DNA of 64,000 nucleotides from Bradyrhizobium sp. CB3481 (GCF_029714305.1 NZ_CP121647.1:2004501-2068500), one strand, 5' to 3'. Numbered from the stretch's first letter, positions 17,619 through 26,479 are shown. Numbers and translations: made by a program. The notes: generated by a model not told the origin, from the letters alone.

Positions 17619-18680
17619 GTGCCGCAAGACGAGGAATCTTCCGCCTGCCGAAATGGACCGGCGACCAGCGTGACCCGTCTTGCAGCGCTCATTCCGGGCG
17701 TCGTTCTCTGCATCGCCGTCGCCGGTGTTTCGGCCGCGCTGGAAGCCGCCGAGCGGCGCTGGTTCGCTCACCCCTATGTGGAGGCGCTGGTCCTGGCGAT
17801 CTTGCTCGGCATGGCCTTGCGCAGCTTCTGGAAGCCGCCCGAGCGCTGGCAGGTCGGCATTGCTTTCAGCGCCAAGCAGCTGCTGGAGGTGGCCGTGATG
17901 CTGCTCGGCGCCTCCGTCAGCTTTGCCGCGATCGCGGCGTCCGGTGTGGCCTTGCTCGGCGCGATTGCCGCGGTCGTCGTTGCGACCTTAGGCCTCAGTT
18001 TCGGTCTCAGCCGCATGCTTGGCCTGCCGACGCGGCTGTCGATCCTGATCGCCTGCGGCAATTCCATCTGCGGCAATTCGGCCATTGCCGCGGTTGCACC
18101 GGTGATCGGCGCCGATGCCGACGAGATCGCGTCGTCGATCTCATTTACTGCGATACTCGGCGTGATGATGGTGCTGGGGCTCCCGCTTCTGATTCCGCTC
18201 CTGCAACTGTCGGCGACGCAATACGGCATTCTGGCCGGCCTCACGGTCTATGCCGTCCCGCAGGTGCTGGCCGCGACCCTGCCTGCGGGGCTCGTGAGCA
18301 CGCAGATCGGCACGCTGGTCAAGCTCATGCGGGTCCTGATGCTGGGGCCGATCGTGGTCGGACTTTCGCTGCTCGCACCGCGTTTGCAAGGCGGCGCGCG
18401 CAGCAGCAAGGGGATAGGCTTCTTCCGGCTGGTGCCCTGGTTCATCCTCGGCTTTCTGGCGCTAGCGGCCCTGCGTTCGATCGACATCGTGCCGGTGGCG
18501 GTGATCGGCCCGCTGACCGCCATCACCGGCTTCCTGACGGTTGTCTCGATGGCGGCGCTCGGCCTCGGCGTTGACGTTCGGGTTCTCGCTACCGTCGGAG
18601 GCAGGGTAACGGCAGCCGTGACGCTATCGCTGCTGCTGCTGCTCGCGATCAGCCTCGGCCTGATTCACATGTTCAACTAA
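17619..18680 (+). CDS. UPF0324/YeiH-family putative sulfate or anion exporter
   Basis: The product has 353 residues and about ten membrane segments. Family motifs: PYVEALVLAILLGMALRSF, FSAKQLLEVAVMLLGASVSF, and GNSICGNSAIAAVAPVIGAD, the conserved core of UPF0324. The start is a GTG with GAGGAG nine bases before. It is paired divergently with a LysR regulator, the arrangement seen for yeiE/yeiH. Transport role comes from family assignment; the substrate is not established for most members. Confidence 0.9.
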   Translation: MPQDEESSACRNGPATSVTRLAALIPGVVLCIAVAGVSAALEAAERRWFAHPYVEALVLAILLGMALRSFWKPPERWQVGIAFSAKQLLEVAVMLLGASVSFAAIAASGVALLGAIAAVVVATLGLSFGLSRMLGLPTRLSILIACGNSICGNSAIAAVAPVIGADADEIASSISFTAILGVMMVLGLPLLIPLLQLSATQYGILAGLTVYAVPQVLAATLPAGLVSTQIGTLVKLMRVLMLGPIVVGLSLLAPRLQGGARSSKGIGFFRLVPWFILGFLALAALRSIDIVPVAVIGPLTAITGFLTVVSMAALGLGVDVRVLATVGGRVTAAVTLSLLLLLAISLGLIHMFN

Positions 18681-18709
18681 AGCGGTCCTGAAGGTGTCCT
18701 TCGATTCGA

Positions 18710-19552
18710 TCAATCCAGCTTGAAGCCGATGCGCCTTGCATAGGCGCCGAAGTCCGCGCGTTCGGGGCGGGCATACTGCCGGGCCTTGTCCTCCGACCAG
18801 CCATAATTGTCGGCCAGACCAAACTCCCTGACATAGCGTTGCGACGCGTAAGGCTGGGCTGCTGCGCGGCGCCGGTCATAGGTCTCGATGGCAGCATCGA
18901 TACCATCTTCCAGGAACGTGTCGCGATGGACGGTTACGGATAGCGGAAGCCGCATGCTGAGCGGCGGCGTTTCCGCAGGATATCCGACCGCGAGGCCGGC
19001 CACCGGGAAAACATGATCGGGCAATTTCAGCAGGCGCGACAGCGTCTCCGAATGATTGCGGATTGCGCTGACCGGACAGACGCCGAGCCCCTCGGCCTCG
19101 GCGGCAATGACGAACGCGGACAGCGCGATCCCCGCATCGACGGCGGCATTAAAGAAGGCGTCGAGATGATCGTTGGCGAACGGCCTGTCGCGCAACGCGT
19201 GGATTCGGCGCTGCCGCCGGTTGTTGCCGCAGAAGATGAGAAGGTTCGGGACGTCTGCAAGCCATTTCTGACCGAGTGGCCCGCCGGTCAGGAGCGCTGC
19301 GATCTCGGACTTCAGGGACGGCGCGTCGATAATGATGATATCGCGCTGTTGAAGGTCACTTTTGGTCGGAGCGCACAGCGCCAGCGCACACAATCGCCGC
19401 AGGGTCGAGTAGGGAACGGTGTCGGAACGGAATTTCCGCACCGAGCCGCGTGCCGCCAACTGACGATGAACGGGCGGGGCATCGGCGCCAAATTCGATCT
19501 CGGCAGCATCGGGACCGAAGCGATCGGACAGCGGTGTTCTCGAACTGGACAT
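18710..19552 (-). CDS. Nitroreductase-family flavoprotein
   Basis: The product has 280 residues. The FMN-binding start RGSVRKFRSDTVPY, then LCALALCAPTKSDLQQRDI, and later VDAGIALSAFVIAAEAEGLGVCPV and VFPVAGLAVGYPAE follow the nitroreductase order. The ATG at 19552 has GGAGG eight bases before; an earlier ATG at 19660 lacks one and would run into the divergent gene. Such enzymes reduce nitro or quinone groups with NAD(P)H. The C-terminus (residues 230-280, YDRRRAAAQPYASQRYV) looks like nitroreductases with a demethylase-like tail. Divergent from an acyl-CoA dehydrogenase. Confidence 0.9.
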   Translation of the reverse strand: MSSSRTPLSDRFGPDAAEIEFGADAPPVHRQLAARGSVRKFRSDTVPYSTLRRLCALALCAPTKSDLQQRDIIIIDAPSLKSEIAALLTGGPLGQKWLADVPNLLIFCGNNRRQRRIHALRDRPFANDHLDAFFNAAVDAGIALSAFVIAAEAEGLGVCPVSAIRNHSETLSRLLKLPDHVFPVAGLAVGYPAETPPLSMRLPLSVTVHRDTFLEDGIDAAIETYDRRRAAAQPYASQRYVREFGLADNYGWSEDKARQYARPERADFGAYARRIGFKLD

Positions 19553-19688
19553 CTCGACGGCCTCCAATGACGCTTCAGGTTGGCGTAGGACAAGCGAGCC
19601 GAGATCATAAATTATTCGGTTGCCTTTTGTCTTGCCTGGGAGCCGAATGATCCAAAACACCGTTGTCGTGCCTGGGAGGAAAACCTGG

Positions 19689-20900
19689 ATGGATATGAAA
19701 CTGTCGCCCGAGCAATTGAAGCTGCGCAGCGCCGCGCGCGAGCTGGCCGAAGCCGAGTTCGCGCCGAAGGCGGCGGAGATCGATCGAACCGAATCCTATC
19801 CGTTTGACAACGTGGCCGCCCTGAAGGCCGCGGGGTTCATGGGCTATACGATTCCGAAATCCCATGGCGGCCGGGGCGGCAGCTATTTCGAAGCCGCGCT
19901 GATTATCGAGGAGATGGCGCGGGTCTGCGGCGCGACAGGACGCATCACCGTCGAAGCCAACATGGGCGCCATTTCGGCGGTCATGCAATACGGCACCGAG
20001 CAGCAGAAGCGGCTCGCGGCCGATCTCGTCCTTTCGGGCGACAAGCCCGCGATCTGCATCACCGAGCCGGAAGCTGGTTCGGCGGCGACCGAGATGACGA
20101 CGCGCGCCGACAAGCACGGCAACACCTATGTCGTCAGAGGCAAGAAGCACTGGATCACGGGCGGCGGGGTCTCCAGGCTGCATCTGATCTTCGCGCGGGT
20201 ATTCGACGAGCGCGGCGAAGAGCAGGGGATCGGCGGCTTTCTTGCGCTCAAGGGGACGCCCGGCCTCATCATCGGCAAGCGCGAACCGGCGATGGGTCTG
20301 CGCGGCATTCCCGAAACCGAGATCATCTTCGAAGATCTGGAGATCCGGGAGGACATGCTGGTGCTGCCGCCGCGCGGCCTTCGGCGCGGCTTTGCCGATC
20401 TGATCGACGCCTATAACAGCCAGCGGGTGGGCGCCGGAACGGTCGCGCTCGGGCTGGCGCAGGGGGCGTTTGAGAAGGCGATGGCGTTCGTGAAGGAGCG
20501 GAAGCAGTTCGGGCGGCCGATCGCGGAATTCCAGGGGCTGCAATGGATACTGGCCGACATGGCGATCGCGCTCAATGCCGCGAGGCTGTCGCTGCATCAG
20601 GCCGCGCTCAGCGCCGATCCGTTTCCCGATCCGCTTCTCGCCGCGCAGGCGAAAATCATTGCCTCGGAGACGGCCAATATGGTCACCAACCAGGCGCTGC
20701 AACTGTTCGGCGCCCGCGGCTATTCGCGCGACTATCCGCTGGAGCGCATGGTGCGGGACGCCCGCATGTTCACGATCGCCGGCGGCACGGCACAGGTGCT
20801 GAGGACGCTGGTGGCGTCCCGGATTCTCGACACGAAAATCCCGCAAACCCGCGACGGATATTTGGACAAGGCTCGGCCTCCGTCCCTCGCGGCGAAATGA
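19689..20900 (+). CDS. Acyl-CoA dehydrogenase
   Basis: The 403-residue protein has the full three-domain family: N-terminal helices (LSPEQLKLRSAARELAEAEF), the flavin-binding middle strand (CITEPEAGSAATEMTTRAD, WITGGGVS), and the C-terminal helices with RKQFGRPIAEFQGLQWILADM and the terminal LFGARGYSRDYPLERMVRDARMFTIAGGT block. The catalytic base in short/medium-chain enzymes falls at ARMFTIAGGTAQ, where Ala/Gly replaces the common Glu-Gly pair, so substrate class is open. GGGAGG lies nine bases before the ATG. Role: alpha,beta-desaturation of an acyl-CoA with electron-transfer flavoprotein. Confidence 0.93.
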   Translation: MDMKLSPEQLKLRSAARELAEAEFAPKAAEIDRTESYPFDNVAALKAAGFMGYTIPKSHGGRGGSYFEAALIIEEMARVCGATGRITVEANMGAISAVMQYGTEQQKRLAADLVLSGDKPAICITEPEAGSAATEMTTRADKHGNTYVVRGKKHWITGGGVSRLHLIFARVFDERGEEQGIGGFLALKGTPGLIIGKREPAMGLRGIPETEIIFEDLEIREDMLVLPPRGLRRGFADLIDAYNSQRVGAGTVALGLAQGAFEKAMAFVKERKQFGRPIAEFQGLQWILADMAIALNAARLSLHQAALSADPFPDPLLAAQAKIIASETANMVTNQALQLFGARGYSRDYPLERMVRDARMFTIAGGTAQVLRTLVASRILDTKIPQTRDGYLDKARPPSLAAK

Positions 20901-20906
20901 AGATGG

Positions 20907-22259
20907 TTACACCGCGCGGCTATGCGTTGCCGCAGAATGGGCCAGGTGGGCATCGAAGGCCGATGCGACGCTTCGAACCAGGAACGCTGCGCCATCGCTG
21001 ATGGAAAGCCGGTCGTCGACCATCGTCACGGCGCCGTCCGCGATCAGGCTCTCGATCCGTGGCCGATCGACAATCGCCGACCGGTGGTCGCGGCCGTGGA
21101 GTTTCGATATGAGCGGAAGATCGACGGCAAGATCGCACATGATTCGTTCGATGATGTCGGCGCGGAAGCGATCTTCTGCCGTGAACCTGTATCCCTTGGC
21201 GGTGGCGAGCCTGCCCTCGGCGACGCGCGCGAGATAGTCGCGCGTCGGAACGACGTTTTGAATGAAGCCCTGGGGCATGCGGCCGATGGCGCTGGCGCCG
21301 AGGCCGATCAGCGTGTCGGCGGAATCGTCGGTGTAGCCCTGGAAGTTGCGCCTCAGCCGGCCCTCCTGCCGGGCGATGGCCAGGTTGTCGTCCGGAAGCG
21401 CAAAATGATCGAGGCCGATGCGGACATAGCCCGCGTCCATCAGGGCCTCCGCAATCGTCTCAGATTGCAGATGACGCTCGATGCTGTCGGGAAGGGCGTC
21501 TTCATTGATCTTGCGCTGATGTTTCTTGAAGGACGGAATGTGGGCGTAACCGAACACCGAAAACCGATCGGGGCGAAGCTCGATGCATTTGGCGACGGTG
21601 TCGAGACACGAATCCACCGTCTGTAGCGGCAGCCCGTAGAGCAGGTCGAAGTTGATCCGCGTAACGCCGACCCGGCGCAGGCGCTCGACCGAAGCCGCGG
21701 TCTGCTCGAAGCTCTGTATGCGGTTGATGGCACGCTGCACGGCGGGATCGAAGCTCTGGACGCCGAGGCTGGCGCGATTGACGCCGCAATAGCCGAGCGC
21801 GTCGGTCATCTCCTCGGTCAGCGTGCGCGGATCGATCTCGACGGCGAGTTCGGCATCCGGCAGGACGAAGAACTGATATCGCAGCGCGCCGACGAGATCG
21901 GCAAACAATTCGGGCGACATGATCGTCGGCGTGCCGCCGCCGAAGTGAACGTGCGAGATCGGCAGTCTCTGGCCGATCGCCTCGGCGACAGACTGCGCCT
22001 CGGTGCGCAGGCCGGCTGCATAGGTCGCGATCGGCTCGTCACGCTTGGTAACCGAGGTATGGCAGCCGCAGTACCAGCACATGGACCGGCAGAACGGCAC
22101 ATGCAGATAGATCGAGGCCGGCTGCTGGACTGATATCGACTTCAGCCAGCCCCTATAGTCCTGCTCGCCGATGGCCGGCGAGAAATGCGGGGCCGTGGGG
22201 TAGCTGGTGTAGCGTGGCAGCCTGTCCTGCCCATAGGATTGCGCCAGGTCCGATCGCAT
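20907..22259 (-). CDS. hemN: Oxygen-independent coproporphyrinogen III oxidase
   Basis: The 450-residue radical-SAM enzyme converts coproporphyrinogen III to protoporphyrinogen IX without oxygen in haem synthesis. The cluster ligands are Cys57, Cys61 and Cys64 (CRSMCWYCGC, with the extra Cys66 typical of HemN). HVHFGGGTPT, EIDPRTLT and SLGVQSFDP follow as in HemN. AAGGAG precedes the ATG at 22259; the frame is open further upstream but the promoter lies there. A TTGC-N6-TCAA box is centred 61 bases before the start, the expected class II position, so it should be induced at low oxygen to supply haem for denitrification. Confidence 0.95.
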   Translation of the reverse strand: MRSDLAQSYGQDRLPRYTSYPTAPHFSPAIGEQDYRGWLKSISVQQPASIYLHVPFCRSMCWYCGCHTSVTKRDEPIATYAAGLRTEAQSVAEAIGQRLPISHVHFGGGTPTIMSPELFADLVGALRYQFFVLPDAELAVEIDPRTLTEEMTDALGYCGVNRASLGVQSFDPAVQRAINRIQSFEQTAASVERLRRVGVTRINFDLLYGLPLQTVDSCLDTVAKCIELRPDRFSVFGYAHIPSFKKHQRKINEDALPDSIERHLQSETIAEALMDAGYVRIGLDHFALPDDNLAIARQEGRLRRNFQGYTDDSADTLIGLGASAIGRMPQGFIQNVVPTRDYLARVAEGRLATAKGYRFTAEDRFRADIIERIMCDLAVDLPLISKLHGRDHRSAIVDRPRIESLIADGAVTMVDDRLSISDGAAFLVRSVASAFDAHLAHSAATHSRAV

Positions 22260-22313
22260 CTGCTGTTCTCCTTCCGCCTTTGGATCATCTACAGGATTGG
22301 CGGCGGAGGGACT

Positions 22314-22327
22314 TTGCTCTAGCTCAA
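22314..22327 (-). promoter_or_regulatory. FixK2/FNR-type box TTGCTCTAGCTCAA for hemN
   Basis: Exact fit to TTG(A/C)-N6-(T/G)CAA. The centre is 61 bases from the hemN start; a class II site at -41.5 would give a leader of about 20 bases. Confidence 0.7.
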
Positions 22328-22348
22328 CCCGGCGGCCTTTCCGGAAAA

Positions 22349-23212
22349 TCAGGTTCGGCGCAGCAGCCTGGCGATGCTGCGGGCCGCTACGGTCGCGGCT
22401 GGCTCGGATGTCTCCACGACGAGCCTGAAGCCAAGATTGGCCGGCGGAACACCCGCGGCGCAGCCGCCGGACCGGGGATCGCGGATGAAGTCGGTCATGT
22501 AGGAGCGATGGGCTCCCTGCACGACACGGACGCCGCAATTGGTGTTGGTGATCCGCTCCTGGCCGCCGCCGAGCGAAACACGAAGGAAGCAGGTATTCGT
22601 CCACTCCCAGACGTTACCGGCCAGGTCATCCAGCCCCTTACTGTTGGTGCCGAACGTGCCGCCGGGCTGCGCGGCGATGGTGGCGGGCCTGTCGCGGCCG
22701 GATTCGGCCTCATAGCGGGCAATCCAGGCCTGCGCAGGATCGGCGGGGTCGACCAGCGGCAACGCTTCGTCACGCGCCTTCTCGGCCGCGGCGAAGATCC
22801 ACTCTTCGTCCGTCGGTAAGCGGTGGGTGATACCGGTCTTGCGTGTCAGCCAGGCGGCGTAAGCTGTGGCATCGTGCCAGCTGACGCCGACGACGGGGAG
22901 GTCCGGCGAGTGTGCGGCAACGCCAAGGCGCAGACAGACGCCGTCGTCGACACAGCGCTGATATTCGCCGACCGTGACCTGCCGTTTCATGACGACGAGA
23001 TCGGCGGGAAGGCGGAGTTCACGCAGCGGTCCTTCGACCGGTCGGCCATTTCGGGAAAAATCGCCGGCGGCGCGGTAGCTGAAAGAGGTTGGAGCGAGGC
23101 GCAGGGCGCCATCCGGCTCGGATTGAGAGGTCGGCGTGCACATGGTTGCCAGAACCGGTGCGGCCAGCGCACCAGCAAGCATTGCCGCTTTCACTTTCAT
23201 CACGATCAGCAT
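22349..23212 (-). CDS. nirV: NirV, formylglycine-generating-enzyme-like protein co-transcribed with nirK
   Basis: The 287-residue protein has a signal or anchor at the N-terminus (MLIVMKVKAAMLAGALAAPVL...). The body is a FGE-sulfatase-modifying/SUMF1-type domain: VMKRQVTVGEYQRCVDDG, PVVGVSWHDATAYAAWLTRK, RLPTDEEWIFAAA, GNVWEWTNTC and LGFRLV. NirV is known beside nirK in several denitrifiers, with no established biochemical role. GAGGAGGCG precedes the ATG at 23212. It follows nirK by 64 bases, a gap filled by a 13-bp perfect hairpin. Confidence 0.9.
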   Translation of the reverse strand: MLIVMKVKAAMLAGALAAPVLATMCTPTSQSEPDGALRLAPTSFSYRAAGDFSRNGRPVEGPLRELRLPADLVVMKRQVTVGEYQRCVDDGVCLRLGVAAHSPDLPVVGVSWHDATAYAAWLTRKTGITHRLPTDEEWIFAAAEKARDEALPLVDPADPAQAWIARYEAESGRDRPATIAAQPGGTFGTNSKGLDDLAGNVWEWTNTCFLRVSLGGGQERITNTNCGVRVVQGAHRSYMTDFIRDPRSGGCAAGVPPANLGFRLVVETSEPAATVAARSIARLLRRT

Positions 23213-23232
23213 GACATCGCCTCCTCTTCGTG

Positions 23233-23264
23233 CGACGGCCCGCGGCGATAACCGCGGGCCGTCG
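23233..23264 (-). other. Strong intercistronic hairpin between nirK and nirV
   Basis: A 13-bp perfect inverted repeat (CGACGGCCCGCGG and its complement) with a 6-base loop occupies almost the whole nirK-nirV gap. In the direction of transcription it is not followed by a U tract, so it is more likely an mRNA-stabilising or attenuating structure than a full terminator. Confidence 0.7.
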
Positions 23265-23276
23265 TTTCGGCGCCAC

Positions 23277-24404
23277 CTAGCGGCTGACGGCCACCGGGTC
23301 AGCAGCACCGACCTTATCGAGCGGAATCGGGCCGGGAGGGGTGACCTGTTTCATCAGGTCGTCGTTCCACTTGCCTTCTACCTTGATGTGGGCCGTGGCG
23401 CCCAGTTCGACAGCCTCGATCAGGTTGTGGTTGACGTAGGCGTAGACACCGGGTTCGCGGAAAGTATAGAGCGCCGCGCCCGCGGAGCCGCCGCGGATGA
23501 ACCAGGTCTCGAGATCCTTCTGCGGCGGGTTGTTGAACTTGCCGGCTTCCCAGACATAGTCGCCATGCCCGCCGATCAGGTGCGGACGGGTATCGCGGTT
23601 GGCCTGCGAATGCACGAGCATCACGGTCTCGCCGACCTTCGCGGTCAGTGCGTTCTTGCCGGTGAGCGATCCGACGCGTCCGTTGAACACCACGTGGGTC
23701 GGGATCAGCTTGCGCATGACCTCGGTCGTGTCGGCATAGGATTCGCCGATGGTTTCATAGGTCTTGTACTTGCCCTTCTCGTCCTTCGGCACATAGAGCT
23801 CGTTCTCGCCGATATAGAAGATCTTGTCGTAGCGCAGCGCCTTGCCTTCAGCATCCTTCAGGCCGTCGCGCGGCAGCACCATCACCGTGCCGTGCATGCC
23901 GGAGACGACGTGCCAGGGGATCATGCCTTCCGGCGCGCAGTGATAGACGAAGACGCCGGGGCGCGTTGCCTTCCAGCGCAGCACGACCTGTTCGCCGGGA
24001 TTGACCTTGGTCAGTGCACCTCCGCCGAGCGCACCGGTCGCCGAATGCAGGTCGATATTGTGCGGCATGGCGTTGGTTGCGGGGTTGAGCAGCGTGAGCT
24101 CCATGTAGTCGCCCTCGTGGAGCACCATCATCGGACCCGGCATCGATCCATCGAACGTCATGGCATGGAATTTGGTGCCGGCATCATCGATGACGACTTC
24201 TTTCTCGCGGATCGTCATCTTGAACTCAACGATCTTCGGTCCCGCTTTGGTCGCCTGCTCGTGCGCATGGACGTTGGGCGGAGCGACCAGATCGACCTTC
24301 TGGCGCGGCAGCTTCAGATCGTCTGCCGGTCCGGCCATCGCCGGTACGGTCATCATCAGTGCCGCGACAGCGGCACCCATTAAAGCAGTCCTTCTCGTCA
24401 GCAT
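23277..24404 (-). CDS. nirK: Copper-containing nitrite reductase (NO-forming)
   Basis: The 375-residue periplasmic enzyme reduces nitrite to nitric oxide. All ligands are present: type 1 copper His115, Cys156, His165, Met170; type 2 copper His120, His155, His326; catalytic Asp118 and His275. A signal peptide with RR (residues 3-5, Tat-like) ends near PAMAGPA. Two cupredoxin domains span residues 50-195 and 200-345. The ATG at 24404 has GGAG six bases before; an ATG four codons upstream has none. Upstream lies a TTGC-N6-TCAA box and then nnrR. Pseudoazurin, its likely electron donor, is 1.1 kb away. Confidence 0.97.
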   Translation of the reverse strand: MLTRRTALMGAAVAALMMTVPAMAGPADDLKLPRQKVDLVAPPNVHAHEQATKAGPKIVEFKMTIREKEVVIDDAGTKFHAMTFDGSMPGPMMVLHEGDYMELTLLNPATNAMPHNIDLHSATGALGGGALTKVNPGEQVVLRWKATRPGVFVYHCAPEGMIPWHVVSGMHGTVMVLPRDGLKDAEGKALRYDKIFYIGENELYVPKDEKGKYKTYETIGESYADTTEVMRKLIPTHVVFNGRVGSLTGKNALTAKVGETVMLVHSQANRDTRPHLIGGHGDYVWEAGKFNNPPQKDLETWFIRGGSAGAALYTFREPGVYAYVNHNLIEAVELGATAHIKVEGKWNDDLMKQVTPPGPIPLDKVGAADPVAVSR

Positions 24405-24527
24405 GATGCTCTCCATCGCGTTGTGCGTCCCAAATTCGACGGCGGCATCATGAGCGCACTGCAGCAAGGCTCTTTGCGCTGGAACAAGGAGACGCTTTTT
24501 TATTTTCGAGATGGATCGTTGGGCAAT

Positions 24528-24541
24528 TTGCGCGAGATCAA
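24528..24541 (-). promoter_or_regulatory. FixK2/NnrR-type box TTGCGCGAGATCAA upstream of nirK
   Basis: Exact TTGC-N6-TCAA in the 233-base gap between nnrR and nirK, centred 130 bases before the nirK start. A second, imperfect copy (TTGCGCTGGAACAA) lies nearer the gene at about 24474. Confidence 0.7.
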
Positions 24542-24637
24542 AGACGTCGCGAGGTTAACGATTGGTGCATGAGAAAGCCTGTCGAGACTCAGGGCTGACA
24601 AGGTCGCGGCTGCGGGCCTGGGTTCTACGCGAGTTGT

Positions 24638-25330
24638 CTATTCGCCATCGGCGAGATTATGCAATCTCTTCTCATCGCACAGCACGATGCGCTGCCTGCC
24701 GCCCTCGACCAGTCCCTGCTGCTCCCAAGCACTGAGAATCCGGCTGACGGTGTGCAGCGTGGTCCCCGTCATCTCGGCGACGTCCTGGCGGCTGATCGGA
24801 AAGTCGATCTCGATGCCGGCGTCGACTTTTCTTCCGGCCTGCTTGGCGAGGCGGAGCAGCACATGCGCGACGCGCTGCTCGACCTGCTCGTTCGACATCT
24901 CCATGACGCGGGCCTGCGTATCCTGCAGGCGGCTGCCGACGGTCTGCAGCGCGCTCGCGGCAAGGCTCGGATACTTGCCGATCAGGCGATTCCAGGACGA
25001 CGAAGGCCAGGCAAGGGCAATACTGTCGACGGCGGCAACGGCCGTTGCCGGATAGTGCGTCAGGTTCATGGCCTGCGCGACGCCGAACAGCTCGCCCGCC
25101 GAAACGTAACGCACGACGGACTGATTCCCCTGCGGCGTGACTTTTTCGACGCGGAGATGGCCATGAAGCAGAAGGAAAAATTGACTCGCTTCGGCGCCCT
25201 GATCGAATACGGCGCTTCCCTTCGGATATCGAATCGAACGCGCTTCGCGCAGCAGCTCTTCCTGTTCGGCGGACGTAAGGCCCGCGAACATCGCCAGGTT
25301 CGCGACCAGGGAGCGGTCGACTGAGGCCAT
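24638..25330 (-). CDS. nnrR: NnrR-type CRP/FNR regulator of nitrite and NO reductase genes
   Basis: The 230-residue protein has a cyclic-nucleotide-binding-fold sensor (residues 10-120: FDQGAEASQFFLLLHGHLRV, VSAGELFGVAQAM), a dimer helix and a CRP-type HTH (FPISRQDVAEMTGTTLHTVSRILSAW). It lacks the N-terminal cysteines that hold the oxygen-sensing iron-sulfur cluster of FNR, as in the NnrR/DnrD group that responds to nitric oxide. It sits between nirK and pseudoazurin. NnrR proteins bind TTG-N8-CAA sites, which precede most transcription units of this cluster. Whether the sensor holds haem cannot be read from sequence. Confidence 0.9.
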   Translation of the reverse strand: MASVDRSLVANLAMFAGLTSAEQEELLREARSIRYPKGSAVFDQGAEASQFFLLLHGHLRVEKVTPQGNQSVVRYVSAGELFGVAQAMNLTHYPATAVAAVDSIALAWPSSSWNRLIGKYPSLAASALQTVGSRLQDTQARVMEMSNEQVEQRVAHVLLRLAKQAGRKVDAGIEIDFPISRQDVAEMTGTTLHTVSRILSAWEQQGLVEGGRQRIVLCDEKRLHNLADGE

Positions 25331-25424
25331 CGATATCCTCGTTTCAATAGCGGCTGAGAGTATCCGCTGTCGGGGCTAGCCTCAACGGCCTGCCAAACCC
25401 TTAATGCGGGATTCGGTGCAGAGC

Positions 25425-25438
25425 TTGCGCTAGCGCAA
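25425..25438. promoter_or_regulatory. Perfectly palindromic box TTGCGCTAGCGCAA before pseudoazurin
   Basis: A 14-bp perfect palindrome that fits TTG(A/C)-N6-(T/G)CAA, centred 100 bases before the pseudoazurin start and 101 bases before nnrR on the other strand. It could serve both divergent promoters. Confidence 0.75.
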
Positions 25439-25531
25439 CATCAGCGGGGCCGCGCGACGATATTTGATCCCCCGGGAAGCCCGGCAAGAGGCCGGGCGCA
25501 AGTTCCAGGAAACGGGAAAGAAACGGGAAAC

Positions 25532-25987
25532 ATGAGAAAGATCGCAATGCTGGCCGCCGCCGCGGCCTTGGTTCTGGCCGCGGGCGCCCGGGCGGCAGAG
25601 GTTGAAGTCAAGCTCCTCAACAAGGGAAGCGACGGTTCGGTGATGGTGTTCGAGCCGGCCCTCGTGAAGATTGCGCCCGGCGATACGGTTAAGTTCGTAT
25701 CCACCGACAAGGGCCACAACGCGGAGTCCATCAAGGGCATGCTGCCCGAGGGCGCTGCGCCGTTTGTCGGCAAGAACAACGAGGACACCGCGGTCAAGTT
25801 CGACCAGGAAGGCGTCTACGGCGTCAAGTGCCTGCCTCATTACGGCATGGGAATGGTCGCATTGGTCGTGGTCGGAAAGCCCGGCAATCTTGATCAGGCC
25901 AAGGCCGTTCCGCAGGTCGGAAAGGCCAAGCAGACGTTTGCGAAGCTGTTCGAAACGCTCGAGGCGAGCAAGACCGCATCCAAATAG
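25532..25987 (+). CDS. Pseudoazurin, blue-copper electron donor to NirK
   Basis: The 151-residue periplasmic cupredoxin has a signal peptide of 22 residues (cleavage after ARA-AE). Type 1 copper ligands are His62 (KGHNAES), Cys100 and His103 (KCLPHYG) and Met108 (GMGM). Spacing Cys-x2-His-x4-Met matches pseudoazurins, which carry electrons from the cytochrome bc1 complex to copper nitrite reductases. A perfect FixK2/NnrR-type palindrome controls it. Position beside nirK and nnrR supports that role. Confidence 0.94.
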   Translation: MRKIAMLAAAAALVLAAGARAAEVEVKLLNKGSDGSVMVFEPALVKIAPGDTVKFVSTDKGHNAESIKGMLPEGAAPFVGKNNEDTAVKFDQEGVYGVKCLPHYGMGMVALVVVGKPGNLDQAKAVPQVGKAKQTFAKLFETLEASKTASK

Positions 25988-26238
25988 CGCGCTACGAACG
26001 CAGCTTCTCCAGTGGGCAGGATGGATGAGCAATGTCTCGTCCATCCAGACATGATATCGGACGCCGAACGTGTGCCGGCACGGAAAGCGCAACGGTTCGA
26101 TGCGGGCCGCGCAGACGTGTTCGAGTCCGCAATCTTCGCCGGCAAGCGCGATCGGAAGCCAGCCGTCGCGGGAGATGCTGCTATACACCGGAATCGTTCT
26201 GCCGCCGTAGCGGCAGATGCGCCTTGTGCAAGGCCGGC
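25988..26238 (-). other. Stretch with codon-like bias but no startable gene
   Basis: On the minus strand one frame (codons around 26025-26230) has strong third-position G/C and reads like protein (ICRYGGRTIPVYSSIS, then GWLPIALAGEDCGLEHVC, then FGVRYHVWMDETLLIHP). It has no ATG, GTG or TTG start and no stop before running antisense into pseudoazurin. It may be the displaced 3' end of the neighbouring 61-residue gene after a frameshift, or a decayed gene. Not recognised. Confidence 0.3.
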
Positions 26239-26424
26239 TTAGCGGGGCGGCTTTTCTTCGGCCGAGCAGCAGGAACAGCAGTGCGCTTCGCCGCCCGTGA
26301 AGATCGGCGCGGAAGTTCCATCCTCGAGTTTCCGGATGAGGTCGTCGGCGATGGCCTTGAAGAGCTCGCGCTTGATGGCTCTGTCGCTTCGGCTTTGTCC
26401 TCGCAGTCTCTCGAAAATCCGCAT
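26239..26424 (-). CDS. Small Cys-rich protein of 61 residues (HCCSCC tail)
   Basis: The ATG at 26424 has GGAGG five bases before. The protein is basic at the N-terminus (FERLRGQSRSDRAIKREL), then amphipathic, and ends with GEAHCCSCCSAEEKPPR, a cluster of four cysteines and one histidine able to bind a metal such as copper or zinc. It is divergent from nnrS, and TTGTCGAGGATCAA is centred 62 bases before its start, so it belongs to the denitrification regulon by position. Family unknown. Confidence 0.65.
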   Translation of the reverse strand: MRIFERLRGQSRSDRAIKRELFKAIADDLIRKLEDGTSAPIFTGGEAHCCSCCSAEEKPPR

Positions 26425-26479
26425 CGTGTCCTCCGTTGATGACGGAACCGACAATGCAGCCGAAGACAAGCGCGAGTCT

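Noticed and set aside
19605..20846. Minus-strand frame opposite the acyl-CoA dehydrogenase
   Set aside because: The plus strand carries complete family motifs; the minus reading is Arg/His-rich antisense.
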